64,000 bases of DNA from Planctomycetaceae bacterium (lineage in GTDB: Bacteria; Planctomycetota; UBA1135; GCA-002686595): contig WYBT01000030.1 of assembly GCA_011525785.1 (NCBI GenBank), forward strand, positions 124,001 to 188,000, read 5' to 3'. Shown piece by piece: positions 27,221 through 36,189 of the stretch. Both the position numbers and the translations under genes were made by a program. How positions within the stretch are numbered: position 1 is the first letter of the stretch; the number at the start of each line of letters is the position of its first letter. Below the pieces are notes generated by a model. It searched no databases. It was not told where the DNA came from and saw only the letters and a list, made by a program, of their open reading frames with translations.

Positions 27221-28705
27221 ATGACGCAGACCCGCTCCGACGCTTCCGACGACGAACAGCCCCAGCAACGCCGTTGGATCGTCGCCGCGCTGGTCGTGGC
27301 GCTGGCGCTGCGCGTCTGGGAGGCGCTCAGCTCGAGCCTGTGGCTCGACGAGCTGCACACGCTCAGCCACGCCTCGCAGCCCACGTTGGCCGCGCTGCTC
27401 GAGCGCGTGGAACTCGAGCGCGTGCACGTGCCGCTGTTCTTCGCTGCGGTGCAGCGCTTCGGCGCCTGGGACGAGGGCGAAGCTCTGCGCTGGATCCCGA
27501 TCCTCGCGAGCCTCTTGACGCTCGTCCCGCTGTGCGCGCTCGCTCGCGAAGCGCTGGGGAACTCGCGCGCGGTCGCGCTCGCGGCGTGGCTGTTCGCCTG
27601 CCTGCCGCACCTGGTGCACTGGGGCGCCGAGCTGCGGCCCTACTCGTCGTGGGGCCTGTTCTCCGCGGGCGCGGCATGGGCGGCCTTCAGCGAGCGCGGC
27701 TCACTCAAGCTGCGCACCGTGCTGTTCTTCGTGTGCGCGCTGGCCGGCATCTGGACGCACCGGCTGATGGCGGTGAGCGTGTTCTCGGTCGGCGTCGCGC
27801 GCCTGTTCGTGCGCAGTCCGCAGATGGTCCCGCTCCCGCGGCTGATCGTCGCCGGGGTGCTCGCCTTCGCGCCCATGGGCCTGTGGGTCGTGCGTTTTGC
27901 GCAGCGCGCGACCGCGGACCGGCTCGAGTACCAGGAGCAGATCGGCGGCTTCCGACTGCGCAGCGCGCTGCTCGCGGAATTCGCTGCGCTCCCGTTGCGG
28001 CTCTTCGCGCCCTTCATGGGCGCCCTGGGCGGAGTGTGGGCCACGCTGGTGAAGGTCGGCGGCGCGCTCGTCGCACTCGGCGCGTGGGGCGCGGTGCTGC
28101 GCCAGCCCTCGTTCGTGCGCGCGGGCTTCGCACGCCCGACGTTGCGCGCGCTCGCGATCTACGCCGCGACGCACTACGTCGTGGTCGTGGCCCTCGCCTG
28201 GTGGACCTGGGATCGCCTGCCGCTGCAGTACTTCACGCCGATCGTCTGGCTGCTCCCGCTGTTCACCGCCGCGGTGATCGACTTCCAACGCCCCGGCGGC
28301 GCGCGCGCGACCGTCGCGCTGCTGTGCGCCGGCGCGTTGAGCATGGGCGTGGGTCAGGCCGGCGGACGCGCGCTCGAGGACATGCGCGGCGCCGTCGCGC
28401 AGGCGCGCGAACTCGGGGCCGCGCTCGAGCGGCCGATCTACAGCGCCGTGCTCTCGCAGCCGTCGGTCTTCGAGCACGTGCTGCCCTATCGTGCGTACGC
28501 GCCCGAGTTGGACTTCCGCGAGCCCAATGCGCTGCCCCAGCCCGCCGATCCGGACTTCGCGCGCCCGTTGGTCGTGCTGCGCCGCGGCCAGATCCCGCTC
28601 AGCGACGAGTCCTTCCAGCCGGTGCTCGCGGGGCGCGAGATCGTCGACGAGCGGCGGGTCGACAGCTACCTGACGCTGTTCGTGCTGCGGCCGGACGCGC
28701 GCTAG
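27221..28705 (+). CDS. GT39/PMT-like membrane glycosyltransferase
   Basis: A 494-residue integral membrane protein with about ten hydrophobic segments. The first periplasmic loop carries LWLDELHT with Asp43/Glu44, the acidic pair typical of the ArnT/PMT (GT-C fold) family, where an Asp is catalytic. HWGAELRPYSSWGLF in a later loop also fits. These enzymes transfer sugar from a polyprenyl-phosphate donor to lipid A, protein or glycan acceptors; the acceptor here is unknown. The stop shares the CTAG palindrome with the stop of the convergent gene at 28702. Confidence 0.82.
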   Translation: MTQTRSDASDDEQPQQRRWIVAALVVALALRVWEALSSSLWLDELHTLSHASQPTLAALLERVELERVHVPLFFAAVQRFGAWDEGEALRWIPILASLLTLVPLCALAREALGNSRAVALAAWLFACLPHLVHWGAELRPYSSWGLFSAGAAWAAFSERGSLKLRTVLFFVCALAGIWTHRLMAVSVFSVGVARLFVRSPQMVPLPRLIVAGVLAFAPMGLWVVRFAQRATADRLEYQEQIGGFRLRSALLAEFAALPLRLFAPFMGALGGVWATLVKVGGALVALGAWGAVLRQPSFVRAGFARPTLRALAIYAATHYVVVVALAWWTWDRLPLQYFTPIVWLLPLFTAAVIDFQRPGGARATVALLCAGALSMGVGQAGGRALEDMRGAVAQARELGAALERPIYSAVLSQPSVFEHVLPYRAYAPELDFREPNALPQPADPDFARPLVVLRRGQIPLSDESFQPVLAGREIVDERRVDSYLTLFVLRPDAR

Positions 28706-29289
28706 CCGCCGGCGATGCGCTCTTCGGCGCGCGCGACCGAGGCGTTGTAGACCAGCGCCATCACTTGACCGAGCAGCCAGCCGAGCGCGAAGGCCCAAGC
28801 TGCGCCGAGCGCTGCGCCGGCCCAGGTCACGCTGAAGCCCGGCAGGTACAGCGCGAGCTGGCCGAGAAGCGGACCGACCTCGTCACCGCCGCGCGCGACG
28901 AGCACCGCCGTGGTTCCGCCGAGCGCGATCGCGAGCAACGCGCCGAAGGTCGTGCTCCAGGTGCGCGCGTTCAGCCGCACGTGCTTGTTCCGTTCGCTGC
29001 TGCGCTCGGCGGCGGTGAGCGGCTGGCGCGGCGCGAGCAGTCGGCCGAGCGCGTAGCCGATCACGAAGCCGTACACCAAGCCGATCAGGCCGCCACCCCA
29101 GCTCACGCTGTAGCCCGGCAGCACCTGACTCAAGCGGCCCAGGTGCGCGCCGGCTTGCGCGCCATCCTTGGCGACGAGCCAGCAGGTCGCGCCGCACAGG
29201 CCCAGGCCGAGCACGAGTCCCGTCGCGATGCCCCAGGCGCGCGCGTTCGCGCGTTCGAGCGTTGCGTGCAGCGCCTGCTTGTCGGCCAT
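28702..29289 (-). CDS. small membrane protein with internal tandem repeat (two YSVSWGG-type units)
   Basis: A 195-residue protein made of two homologous halves. Each half has a hydrophobic helix after an N-A-R-x-W pair, then a short charged loop, LPGYSVSWGGG or LPGFSVTWAGA, and a second hydrophobic helix ending G(R/Q)(L/V). So it has about four transmembrane helices in two helical hairpins. The same unit occurs a third time in the neighbouring gene. I do not recognise the family. It is last in the long minus-strand glycan run, ten bases after that neighbour; a membrane subunit for the pathway is possible but unproven. Confidence 0.75.
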   Translation of the reverse strand: MADKQALHATLERANARAWGIATGLVLGLGLCGATCWLVAKDGAQAGAHLGRLSQVLPGYSVSWGGGLIGLVYGFVIGYALGRLLAPRQPLTAAERSSERNKHVRLNARTWSTTFGALLAIALGGTTAVLVARGGDEVGPLLGQLALYLPGFSVTWAGAALGAAWAFALGWLLGQVMALVYNASVARAEERIAGG

Positions 29290-29299
29290 GGGCTCGGGT

Positions 29300-29686
29300 T
29301 CAGATGTGGTCGAGGAAGCCGCGCGTCTGCTCGAGCTCGGCGCGCGCGCGGAACACGATGGCCGTCGCCGCCAGCACGAGGTTGCGCACGAAGGCGAAGG
29401 TCCAGCCGAGCACGAAGCCGAGCCAGAAGGCCCACAGCGCGCCCCACAGTGCGCCGCCCCAGCTCACCGAATAGCCCACGAAGTACTGCTCGAGGAGCAC
29501 CAGCGGGTAGGGCTCGCCGGGCGAGCGCAACAGGTGGATCACCGTCGCGGCGAGCACCACCAGCGCGAGCGCGGCGCCGACCGCCAGGCCCAGGCAGCGC
29601 TTGTGCAGCGGCGCGAAGGCGAGCTCCAACTCGGGCTCGAGCGCGCTGTCGCTGTCGACGCCGGGGGCGGGGATCGGACTGGGCAT
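29300..29686 (-). CDS. small membrane protein with one YSVSWGG-type unit
   Basis: A 128-residue protein from ATG 29686. An acidic, probably cytoplasmic leader of about 27 residues is followed by LHKRCLGLAVGAALALVVLAAT (helix 1), a short loop with FVGYSVSWGGA, and WGALWAFWLGFVLGWTFAFV (helix 2). The loop and helix pattern is the same unit that is present twice in the adjacent 195-residue protein. No family is recognised. It lies 130 bases after the deacetylase gene on the same strand, so it may have its own promoter or be part of the long run. Confidence 0.72.
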   Translation of the reverse strand: MPSPIPAPGVDSDSALEPELELAFAPLHKRCLGLAVGAALALVVLAATVIHLLRSPGEPYPLVLLEQYFVGYSVSWGGALWGALWAFWLGFVLGWTFAFVRNLVLAATAIVFRARAELEQTRGFLDHI

Positions 29687-29816
29687 GGGGGGCGGTTCGC
29701 GCTGCGGGGTCGCGCGGCCGCGGCGCATCTTAGTTCGGCGCGCGCGGCGCTTTCCATGCGTACTTCTGGCGAGCAGAGCGAGCCTTTGCGCCTCGCGCGG
29801 CCCAAACCTGGGCCAG

Positions 29817-30551
29817 TCAGCGACCCAGGGCCCGTTTGAGCGCGCGCGCTCGCCGGCGCAAGGCCAGGCGCAGGCGGAAGCTCGCCGAGCCGAACGACTC
29901 GAGCCCGCTTGCTCCGCGGAAGTAGTACGCGTCCAGGCGCGGCAGTCGGTGCGGCGCATCGGCGGGGCCGAGCGGCGCGAACTCGGTCGTGCAGGCCCAG
30001 CGGTAGCAGTTCGCCACGGCGCGCTCGACGCGCGCGTCGAAATCGCCGTAGGGGTAGCAGAAAACCGTCGCATCGAGTCCCAGGCGCTGGCGCAGATCCT
30101 CGCGCGCTCCTTCGACCTCTTCGCGGAGTTGGCTCGCGTCGACGCGCGTGAGCCAGGCGTGCGTGCGGCTGTGCGAGCCGATCGAGAGTCCTTGCTCGTG
30201 CAGGCGTCCGAGCGCGTCCCAGTCGAGCAGCGGCAGCGTCGGAATCCCCGGCTCGTCGCGGCCTTCCCAACGGTTGTCGCCGCCGGTGCGGCGCGTGGGC
30301 ACGAACAGCGTCGCCGGCAGGCCGTGCGCGCGCAGCGCGGGCCAGGCGAGCTGCTCGAAGTTCACGAAGCCGTCGTCGAAGGTCAGCGCGACCGCGTCCT
30401 GCGCGTCGGTGCTCGCGAGCAGCTCCTCGAGCGGCAGCACGCGCACCCGCGAGCTCGCGAGGAACTTCACGTGCCGTGCGAACGACGCCGCGTCGATCGA
30501 GATCGGCGAGCCCGAAGCATCGATCGAGTGGTAGGTGAGGATGGCGCGCAT
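29817..30551 (-). CDS. polysaccharide deacetylase (NodB-type, CE4)
   Basis: A 244-residue carbohydrate-esterase family 4 protein. It starts at ATG 30551 with MRAILTYHSID; the metal and catalytic residues are TFDD (Asp59, Asp60) and SHSRTH (His127, His131), and FCYPYGDFD follows near residue 170. The NodB fold is complete. The enzyme would remove N-acetyl groups from a glycan. No signal peptide is visible, so it would act on the cytoplasmic side or on lipid-linked intermediates unless another start is used. It is 22 bases after the GT4 gene upstream in the same run. Confidence 0.88.
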   Translation of the reverse strand: MRAILTYHSIDASGSPISIDAASFARHVKFLASSRVRVLPLEELLASTDAQDAVALTFDDGFVNFEQLAWPALRAHGLPATLFVPTRRTGGDNRWEGRDEPGIPTLPLLDWDALGRLHEQGLSIGSHSRTHAWLTRVDASQLREEVEGAREDLRQRLGLDATVFCYPYGDFDARVERAVANCYRWACTTEFAPLGPADAPHRLPRLDAYYFRGASGLESFGSASFRLRLALRRRARALKRALGR

Positions 30552-30573
30552 CGCTACGGACGTCGATTCGAGT

Positions 30574-31806
30574 CTACGCGCGCAGGGCGCGGCCCTTGCG
30601 AGCGGCGGCGCGCTCGACGAGCTCGAGGTAGCGCGGGACGACGGCGCTCTCGGTGTAGCGCTCGAGAAAGGCAGCGTGCCCGTTGCGCCCGAGGCTCTCC
30701 GCACGCTCTGGGTCTGCGAGCACGCGCCGCAGCGCGGCCAGCAGCTCTTCGCGCGTTGAGAACAACTCGCCGGCGCGCGCGGACTCGACGATCTCGGGGA
30801 ACGGGCCCAGGCGTCGCGCGATCACTGGCGCGCCCTGGCGGAAGGCCTCGATCAGGATGATCCCGAAGGTCTCGAAGCAGATCGAGGGCACGACGAGCGC
30901 CGCGCAGCCCGCGTACTCGCGCGAGAGGTCTTCGTTCGAGAGCCGGCCGAGGAAGCGCACGTTCTCGAGCCCTCGTGCGAGTTCCTTCAAGCGCTCGAGG
31001 TCGTCGCCGGCGCCAGCGATGCGCAGCTCGGCCTGTGGCAGCTCGCGCATCAGCGGGATCACGTCGTCGAGGCCCTTGATGCGTTCGATGCGGCCGACGA
31101 ACAGGAAGTACGGGCGCTGCGCGGCGTCGCGAGTGCGTGCGGGAGCGGCGGTGCTCGGCGGATCGGGCAGGAAGTAGGGCAGCACTTCCATCTCGAACGG
31201 GAAGCCGAACTCGCGGTGCTTGGCGCGGCTGAACGCGCTCATGGCGATGAAGGCGTCGATCGCGAGGCCGTGCCGCTCGAGCAGGCCGCTCGAGCGCCAC
31301 AGTTGCGGCGGGCGCTTGAAGTTCAGTTGGCAGCGCAGACACTCGCGCGCGTCGCACAGCTCGCGGTTGTGGCGCCACAGCACGTGGCTGGGGCACACGA
31401 GCCAGTGCTCGTGCGCCATCTGGAGCTTCACCGCGGAGCCGTAGCTCCACACCGTCGGTCCGCCGACCAGCGACACGTTGTGGAAGTTCACGACGTCGAA
31501 GCGCTGCGACTCGAGCAACTCGCGCAGCGCGCGGCGTTGGAACACCGGCCGGCCGAGTTGCTGTGTGAGCAGCATCGAGAGCGTCGGCTGCGAGCTCGAC
31601 AGGCGCACGATCTCGATGCCGGGCTCCGACGCCGGCAACTCCGGTTCGCGCTTGGCGAGCAGGCGATACGCGTCGGTGTCGACGACGACAGTCTGTGGGT
31701 GGCCGCGGCGCGCCAGCGCGCGCACGAGGCGCTCGATGCCGATGCCGTCGCCGCCGAAGTTGTGCGGCGGGTAGAAGGTCGTGACGTGGCAGAAGCGCAG
31801 GCTCAT
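30574..31806 (-). CDS. GT4-family glycosyltransferase
   Basis: A 410-residue GT-B-fold enzyme. MSLRFCHVTTFYPPHNFGGDGIGIERLVRAL is the acceptor-side N-terminus with the Gly-rich loop; YFLFVGRIERIKGLDDVIPLM and CFETFGIILIEAFRQGAPVI are the donor-site motifs, with the E-F-x7-E pattern of the family. A cluster of four Cys near residues 141-160 (LVCPSH, ELCDARECLRC) could bind zinc. Its ATG overlaps the TGA of the preceding GT4 gene (ATGA). The sugar donor is not determined. Confidence 0.88.
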   Translation of the reverse strand: MSLRFCHVTTFYPPHNFGGDGIGIERLVRALARRGHPQTVVVDTDAYRLLAKREPELPASEPGIEIVRLSSSQPTLSMLLTQQLGRPVFQRRALRELLESQRFDVVNFHNVSLVGGPTVWSYGSAVKLQMAHEHWLVCPSHVLWRHNRELCDARECLRCQLNFKRPPQLWRSSGLLERHGLAIDAFIAMSAFSRAKHREFGFPFEMEVLPYFLPDPPSTAAPARTRDAAQRPYFLFVGRIERIKGLDDVIPLMRELPQAELRIAGAGDDLERLKELARGLENVRFLGRLSNEDLSREYAGCAALVVPSICFETFGIILIEAFRQGAPVIARRLGPFPEIVESARAGELFSTREELLAALRRVLADPERAESLGRNGHAAFLERYTESAVVPRYLELVERAAARKGRALRA

Positions 31807-32978
31807 CGCGCGGCGCGCTCCAGGGAATCGAGCGCAGCGCGGGCGGCGCGCGGCCAGTTGAGCAGCTTCACGCGCGCGAGTGCGGCGGCGGACATGCGCG
31901 TTCGCGCCGCGGCGTCGTCGAGCAACGTGCGCATCGCGTTCGAGAGCTCGGCGACATCGCCCGGTCGCACGAACACGCCGCCGCCTTCGAGCAGTTCGGG
32001 CAGCGGGCTCTCGAGCGTCGCGATCACCGGCGCGCCGCAGGCCGCGGCTTCGACGGCGGGCAGGCCGAAGCCTTCGCACTCGGACGGCAGGAGCAGCGCC
32101 GTGGCGCCGCTGTGCAGGTGGCGCAGGTCCTCGTCAGCGACGAAGCCGGTCCACTTCACCTGGGGCTCGAGGCCGAGCTCGGCGATCGTGCGGCGGATGC
32201 CGGCCTGATCGCCGTGGAACACGTCTTTGTCGATGGAGCCGACGAGTGCGAGCTGCGGGGGCCGTGCGCGCCCCTTCGAGACGGCGGCGAGCGCTCGCAC
32301 GATGGTGTCGACGTGCTTGTGCGGGTTGAAGCCGCCGACGTAGGTGAACCAGGGCGCGCCCGGATCGATCTCGAACTTGCGCGCGACGCGTTCGACCTCC
32401 GCGCGGTTCTCACTCGGCGCGTAAGCCGCCGCCGGAGCTTCGACCGCGACGTCGATGCGCTCCTTGGGCGTGCGCAGGATGCGCTCGATGTCGCGCGCGG
32501 AGTAGTCCGACACGGTGAGCACGCGTGTCGCCTGCCACAGCGCGAGCTTAACCTTGGCGTTCCAGAACAGGCGCGCGCGCTTCGACGGCAGCGTCAGTTC
32601 GGGAAAGCGCTCGGCGATGCAGTCGTGGACGCAAACCACGGCGCGCAGACCCGGCGGCAGCGGGAAGAAGGTGTAGACCGAGGGCGAGAAGAACACCTCG
32701 AGCGGCTCGCGGCGCACGGCCGCGGTCAGTCGCAGCATGTCGAGCGGCGAGCGCGCGCTGTCGGCCGAGGCGGCAGCGGTGGGGGAGACGCCTTGCGCGA
32801 CGGTGACGAGCCGCACGTTGCTCGCGCGCAGCTCGAACACGCGCGCCGCGGCCTCGTCGGCGAAGAACACGAATTCGTGGCTCGGCGCCGCTGCGACCAT
32901 CGCTGCGCAAATCTCGCGCGTGAAGCGGCCGTAGCCGCGGATGTTCGCCCAGCAGGTCGCGTCGACGCCGATGCGCAT
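31803..32978 (-). CDS. GT4-family glycosyltransferase
   Basis: A 391-residue GT-B enzyme beginning MRIGVDATCWANIRGYGRFTREI, a form typical of WbpZ/mannosyl-type GT4 proteins. FTYVGGFNPHKHVDTIVRAL and LLLPSECEGFGLPAVEAAACGAPVI are the donor-site motifs with the conserved Glu pair. It lies four bases after the CotH-like gene and overlaps the next GT4 gene by four bases, so all three are probably translated from one message. It is likely involved in building the surface glycan encoded by this region. Confidence 0.88.
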   Translation of the reverse strand: MRIGVDATCWANIRGYGRFTREICAAMVAAAPSHEFVFFADEAAARVFELRASNVRLVTVAQGVSPTAAASADSARSPLDMLRLTAAVRREPLEVFFSPSVYTFFPLPPGLRAVVCVHDCIAERFPELTLPSKRARLFWNAKVKLALWQATRVLTVSDYSARDIERILRTPKERIDVAVEAPAAAYAPSENRAEVERVARKFEIDPGAPWFTYVGGFNPHKHVDTIVRALAAVSKGRARPPQLALVGSIDKDVFHGDQAGIRRTIAELGLEPQVKWTGFVADEDLRHLHSGATALLLPSECEGFGLPAVEAAACGAPVIATLESPLPELLEGGGVFVRPGDVAELSNAMRTLLDDAAARTRMSAAALARVKLLNWPRAARAALDSLERAAR

Positions 32979-32982
32979 GGCG

Positions 32983-35900
32983 TTACTGACGCGCGCGCGG
33001 CCAGGCGACCACGCGCAGGGTGTGGAGGCGGAGCTTGCCGACGCGCGCGGGCTCGGCGGCGACTTCGACGCGCGAGTAGCGGCCCGGCGGAAGGTTCAGC
33101 GCGCTGAAGCGGTACTCCGCGGGGTGCTCGGAGAGTTGGAGCGCGTCTTGAGGAGCGTGCGAGGCATCGGGCCCGACGGCGAGCACCTGCGCCGACGCGA
33201 GCGACTCTGATGCGGACTCGATCACCAGCGCGTAGTCGCGCGCGGGATCGGTGAGGTCCCACTCGAGCGAGGTCGCGATGCGGCCGCTGGAAGCCTTGAA
33301 GGTCGCGACGAGGTCGTGGCCGCGCTTGACGAGTCGGTCGACGCCGCCTTCGAGCGTCCAGCCGTCGCGCGGATCGACGAAATCCTCGGCGAAGCGCACT
33401 TCGTAGAGCGCGGCGAGCGGCGTGTGGAGCTCGAGCCGCTCGAGCGGGCCGGGCGCGGCGTCGGTGAGCTCGCAGCCGAGCAGCGCATCGAGCCAATCGA
33501 GCTCGCCTGCGTTGGCGCGCCCCTCGCCGGCGAACAGCGAACGCGCCACGGTGTGCTTGGCCTGGTCCTCGACCAGGTGCGTGACTTTGCTGCCCTCGAT
33601 CGAACTGAGCACGACCACCGGCCAGCCGGCGGAGCCGTAGCGCCAGTTCTTCTTGTTGGCGTGGATGCCGGTCGGGCCGCCCTCGATGCGCGTGCGCACG
33701 ATCCAGGGTTCGGAGCGGTCCTTGACCTCCATTCCCTTGTTGCAGCGCAGGATCGTGTTGTTTAGCACGATCGGCCGGCTGTCCTCGCCGACCGAGAGGC
33801 CCTTGTCGCCCGAGTCGGTGATCGTGTTGCCCACCACGCGCGGCCAGCAGGTCATCAGGTCGAGCCCGTCGTTGCCCGAGCGCTCGATTCGGTTGAAGGC
33901 GACCAGCCCGCTCGACATGTCGTAGTCGATCGAGTCGGCGTTGGCGTCGTGGAAGTGCGAGTTGGTGATGCTCGCGTCGCCCTTGACGATGTTCACAAGA
34001 TCGTCGCAGCGCTGGTTGTGCGAGAACTCGCAGTGGTCGAACTGCACATCGCGCGCGTTGTGCACGCACACCATGCCCTTGTACTCGACGCGCTCTAGCT
34101 GGGCCGCGCCGCCGCGCTCGAACCTGACGTGCTCGAAGCGCGAGCCGTTCGCGCCTTCACCTTGCAGCGCGAAAACGCCCCACGGCAGCAGCGGATCGCT
34201 CGACGTGATCGTGATCGGCTGCTCGGCGGTTCCGATGGCGAGCACGCGGCCCTTGGCGAGGATCGAGACGTCCGGGTCGAGCGTGAGTCGCGTACCGGGC
34301 TCGATCGACAGGAATTGGCGCGGTCCGAGCACGACATCAGCGCCGAAATGGAGCTCGCCGGACCAGCTCTGATCGCCGTCGGGCTCGTCCACGTCAGTGC
34401 CAAGAACGTTGCCCGACGGCGGGAGCGCGCTCGACGACTGCGTCGTTGCGGCTTCGACGGGCGCTCCGTCGTGGCGCCTCGTGAAGCGCGGCGTGCAGTC
34501 GCGCGGCTGGTGCTCGCGTGTGACGACCGTGTCGAAGTCCGTGGCGCTGATGACGAGGCGGTACGCGATCGGCGCCGGCATCAATTGATGGCCATCGCCG
34601 ACGATCCGCGCGGCGAGCGGCAACGCGAGGCGCTGTGAGCGGAGTCGGTTCGATGCACCGGCGACGGGCTCCATGTCCGCCTCGGAGATGAAGCTCGTGC
34701 GCTCGACGCTCGGTTGAGCCGTGATGAGGTCGACCCGCATTCGCGGCTGGCCGTCGTGAGAGCCGGAGATGCGGAGTTCCAGTTCGTCCAGGGAGCAACC
34801 GCTCCGCCCGCTCAGAACGACATCGAGCACGAGTTGCTTGCTGTCGGTGGCGCTTGGCGTGGCCCGATACTCGACGCGCACGTCGCTCATCCACCCGCGC
34901 AGCGTTTCGAGGTTCTTGCGCAACGTCGCGAGCGTCGACTGCGGATCACCGACTGGCGGAATCACGCCCGCGCGCAGCGTGTCGTACTCGAACTCGGCCT
35001 CGTACTTGGCCCACGCCTCGTTCACACGCTGCTCCGCGAGCTTGTAGAGCTTGTCGCCCTCGAGCCACTTCGCGACTTCGCGCATGGCGCCGTCCCACAC
35101 GCGCGGATCCTCGAGCGCAGCGCGCCAGAAGCGGTTGATGTTCGAGCCCTTCGGCGGCTTCTCGAGGTCGAGCAAGCGCACGTCCCACACGATCGGGTGC
35201 AACTTGCCGCTGGTGGGGTCCTCGTACCAGAACTGGTTGTGCACGCCGCTCATGTGGTACGGGTCGCCGCACACGAGCAGGAAGGCGAAGAGGCGCGAGA
35301 GCTCGTCCCTGTCGAGCCAGCTCATGAAGCGCTCGCGCCCCGCGTCCGAAGAGTCGTTCAGATCGCGCAGGAACTGTTCGAGCAGCGCTGTTCCGAACGC
35401 GCCGGGCCGGTCGTTGTTCGCGACGCGATCCCAGATGTGCGGGTTGGCGAACACTTCGCGCGGCAGGCCCTTGAAGTAGTCGCCGCGCTCGGCGGTGTCG
35501 GCGCGGAAGATGTTCCCCGGCATGCGCAGATTGCGGCGCAGGAAGGACTCGTCGACGGGCTCGACGAAGCGGTGCAGGCCGTAGAAGCGCTCGTTCAAGT
35601 ACACCGGCACGATCTGCTGCTCCGGCGCGAGCAGGCCGAAGTCCTTCGCGATCGCTCCGACCAGCCACTGCGGCAGCACGTCCTTGACGCTGAAGGCGAG
35701 CGTGCGGAAGCCCTTGTAGAGCTCGTCCTTCTCGGTGCGCAGCGTGAAGGACTTCTTTTCGCTGGTCCAGTGCGCGCTGCCGTCGCCGCGCAACCGCAAA
35801 CGGGCGTTGGTCCGATTCCCCGCGTCGAGCAGCTCGACGTCGACCCACTCGCCCCAGTGCGCCGCCGCGTCGCGCTCGATGCGCGCGAACTCGTCGCGGT

Positions 35901-36189
35901 CGACCAGGATGCGCAGGCGCGGCGCGTCTTCGCGCTCGGGCGAGAAGCCCTTGGCGAGCTCGTTCATCTCGAGCGAACGCCACGCGCTGCGCAGGCGGTA
36001 GTAGCCGAACTTGCGCACGCTGGTGGCGCGCGACCACCAGTCGTCGAACTGCCGGACGCGGTCGTAGTCGCTCACCGCGCCGATGAACAGCCACAGCGCG
36101 AGCGCCATGACCGGCAGCGTGAGCATGAGCGCGTCGAGCAGCGTGATGCGCCGCCACCAAGGGCCGCCGCCGGAGAACGGGCGCTTCAT
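32983..36189 (-). CDS. CotH-family kinase fused to a right-handed beta-helix domain
   Basis: A 1068-residue protein. A cytoplasmic stub is followed by one membrane helix at about 15-38, so the bulk is outside the inner membrane. Residues about 90-420 form a CotH-like kinase: LRLRGDGSAHW...EKKSF (Lys145/146), the HN pair 317-318 in VHNQFWYEDP, and VWD with Asp336, the catalytic-type Asp. Residues about 590-860 hold repeated short beta strands (RFEHVRFERG, ITNSHFHD, VVGNTITDSG, IVLNNTILR) typical of a parallel beta-helix, and the C-terminus is a beta-rich module. CotH proteins phosphorylate Ser residues of surface proteins; the glycan context and beta-helix suggest a carbohydrate-associated target here (inference). 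ATGA overlap with the SGNH gene. Confidence 0.88.
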   Translation of the reverse strand: MKRPFSGGGPWWRRITLLDALMLTLPVMALALWLFIGAVSDYDRVRQFDDWWSRATSVRKFGYYRLRSAWRSLEMNELAKGFSPEREDAPRLRILVDRDEFARIERDAAAHWGEWVDVELLDAGNRTNARLRLRGDGSAHWTSEKKSFTLRTEKDELYKGFRTLAFSVKDVLPQWLVGAIAKDFGLLAPEQQIVPVYLNERFYGLHRFVEPVDESFLRRNLRMPGNIFRADTAERGDYFKGLPREVFANPHIWDRVANNDRPGAFGTALLEQFLRDLNDSSDAGRERFMSWLDRDELSRLFAFLLVCGDPYHMSGVHNQFWYEDPTSGKLHPIVWDVRLLDLEKPPKGSNINRFWRAALEDPRVWDGAMREVAKWLEGDKLYKLAEQRVNEAWAKYEAEFEYDTLRAGVIPPVGDPQSTLATLRKNLETLRGWMSDVRVEYRATPSATDSKQLVLDVVLSGRSGCSLDELELRISGSHDGQPRMRVDLITAQPSVERTSFISEADMEPVAGASNRLRSQRLALPLAARIVGDGHQLMPAPIAYRLVISATDFDTVVTREHQPRDCTPRFTRRHDGAPVEAATTQSSSALPPSGNVLGTDVDEPDGDQSWSGELHFGADVVLGPRQFLSIEPGTRLTLDPDVSILAKGRVLAIGTAEQPITITSSDPLLPWGVFALQGEGANGSRFEHVRFERGGAAQLERVEYKGMVCVHNARDVQFDHCEFSHNQRCDDLVNIVKGDASITNSHFHDANADSIDYDMSSGLVAFNRIERSGNDGLDLMTCWPRVVGNTITDSGDKGLSVGEDSRPIVLNNTILRCNKGMEVKDRSEPWIVRTRIEGGPTGIHANKKNWRYGSAGWPVVVLSSIEGSKVTHLVEDQAKHTVARSLFAGEGRANAGELDWLDALLGCELTDAAPGPLERLELHTPLAALYEVRFAEDFVDPRDGWTLEGGVDRLVKRGHDLVATFKASSGRIATSLEWDLTDPARDYALVIESASESLASAQVLAVGPDASHAPQDALQLSEHPAEYRFSALNLPPGRYSRVEVAAEPARVGKLRLHTLRVVAWPRARQ

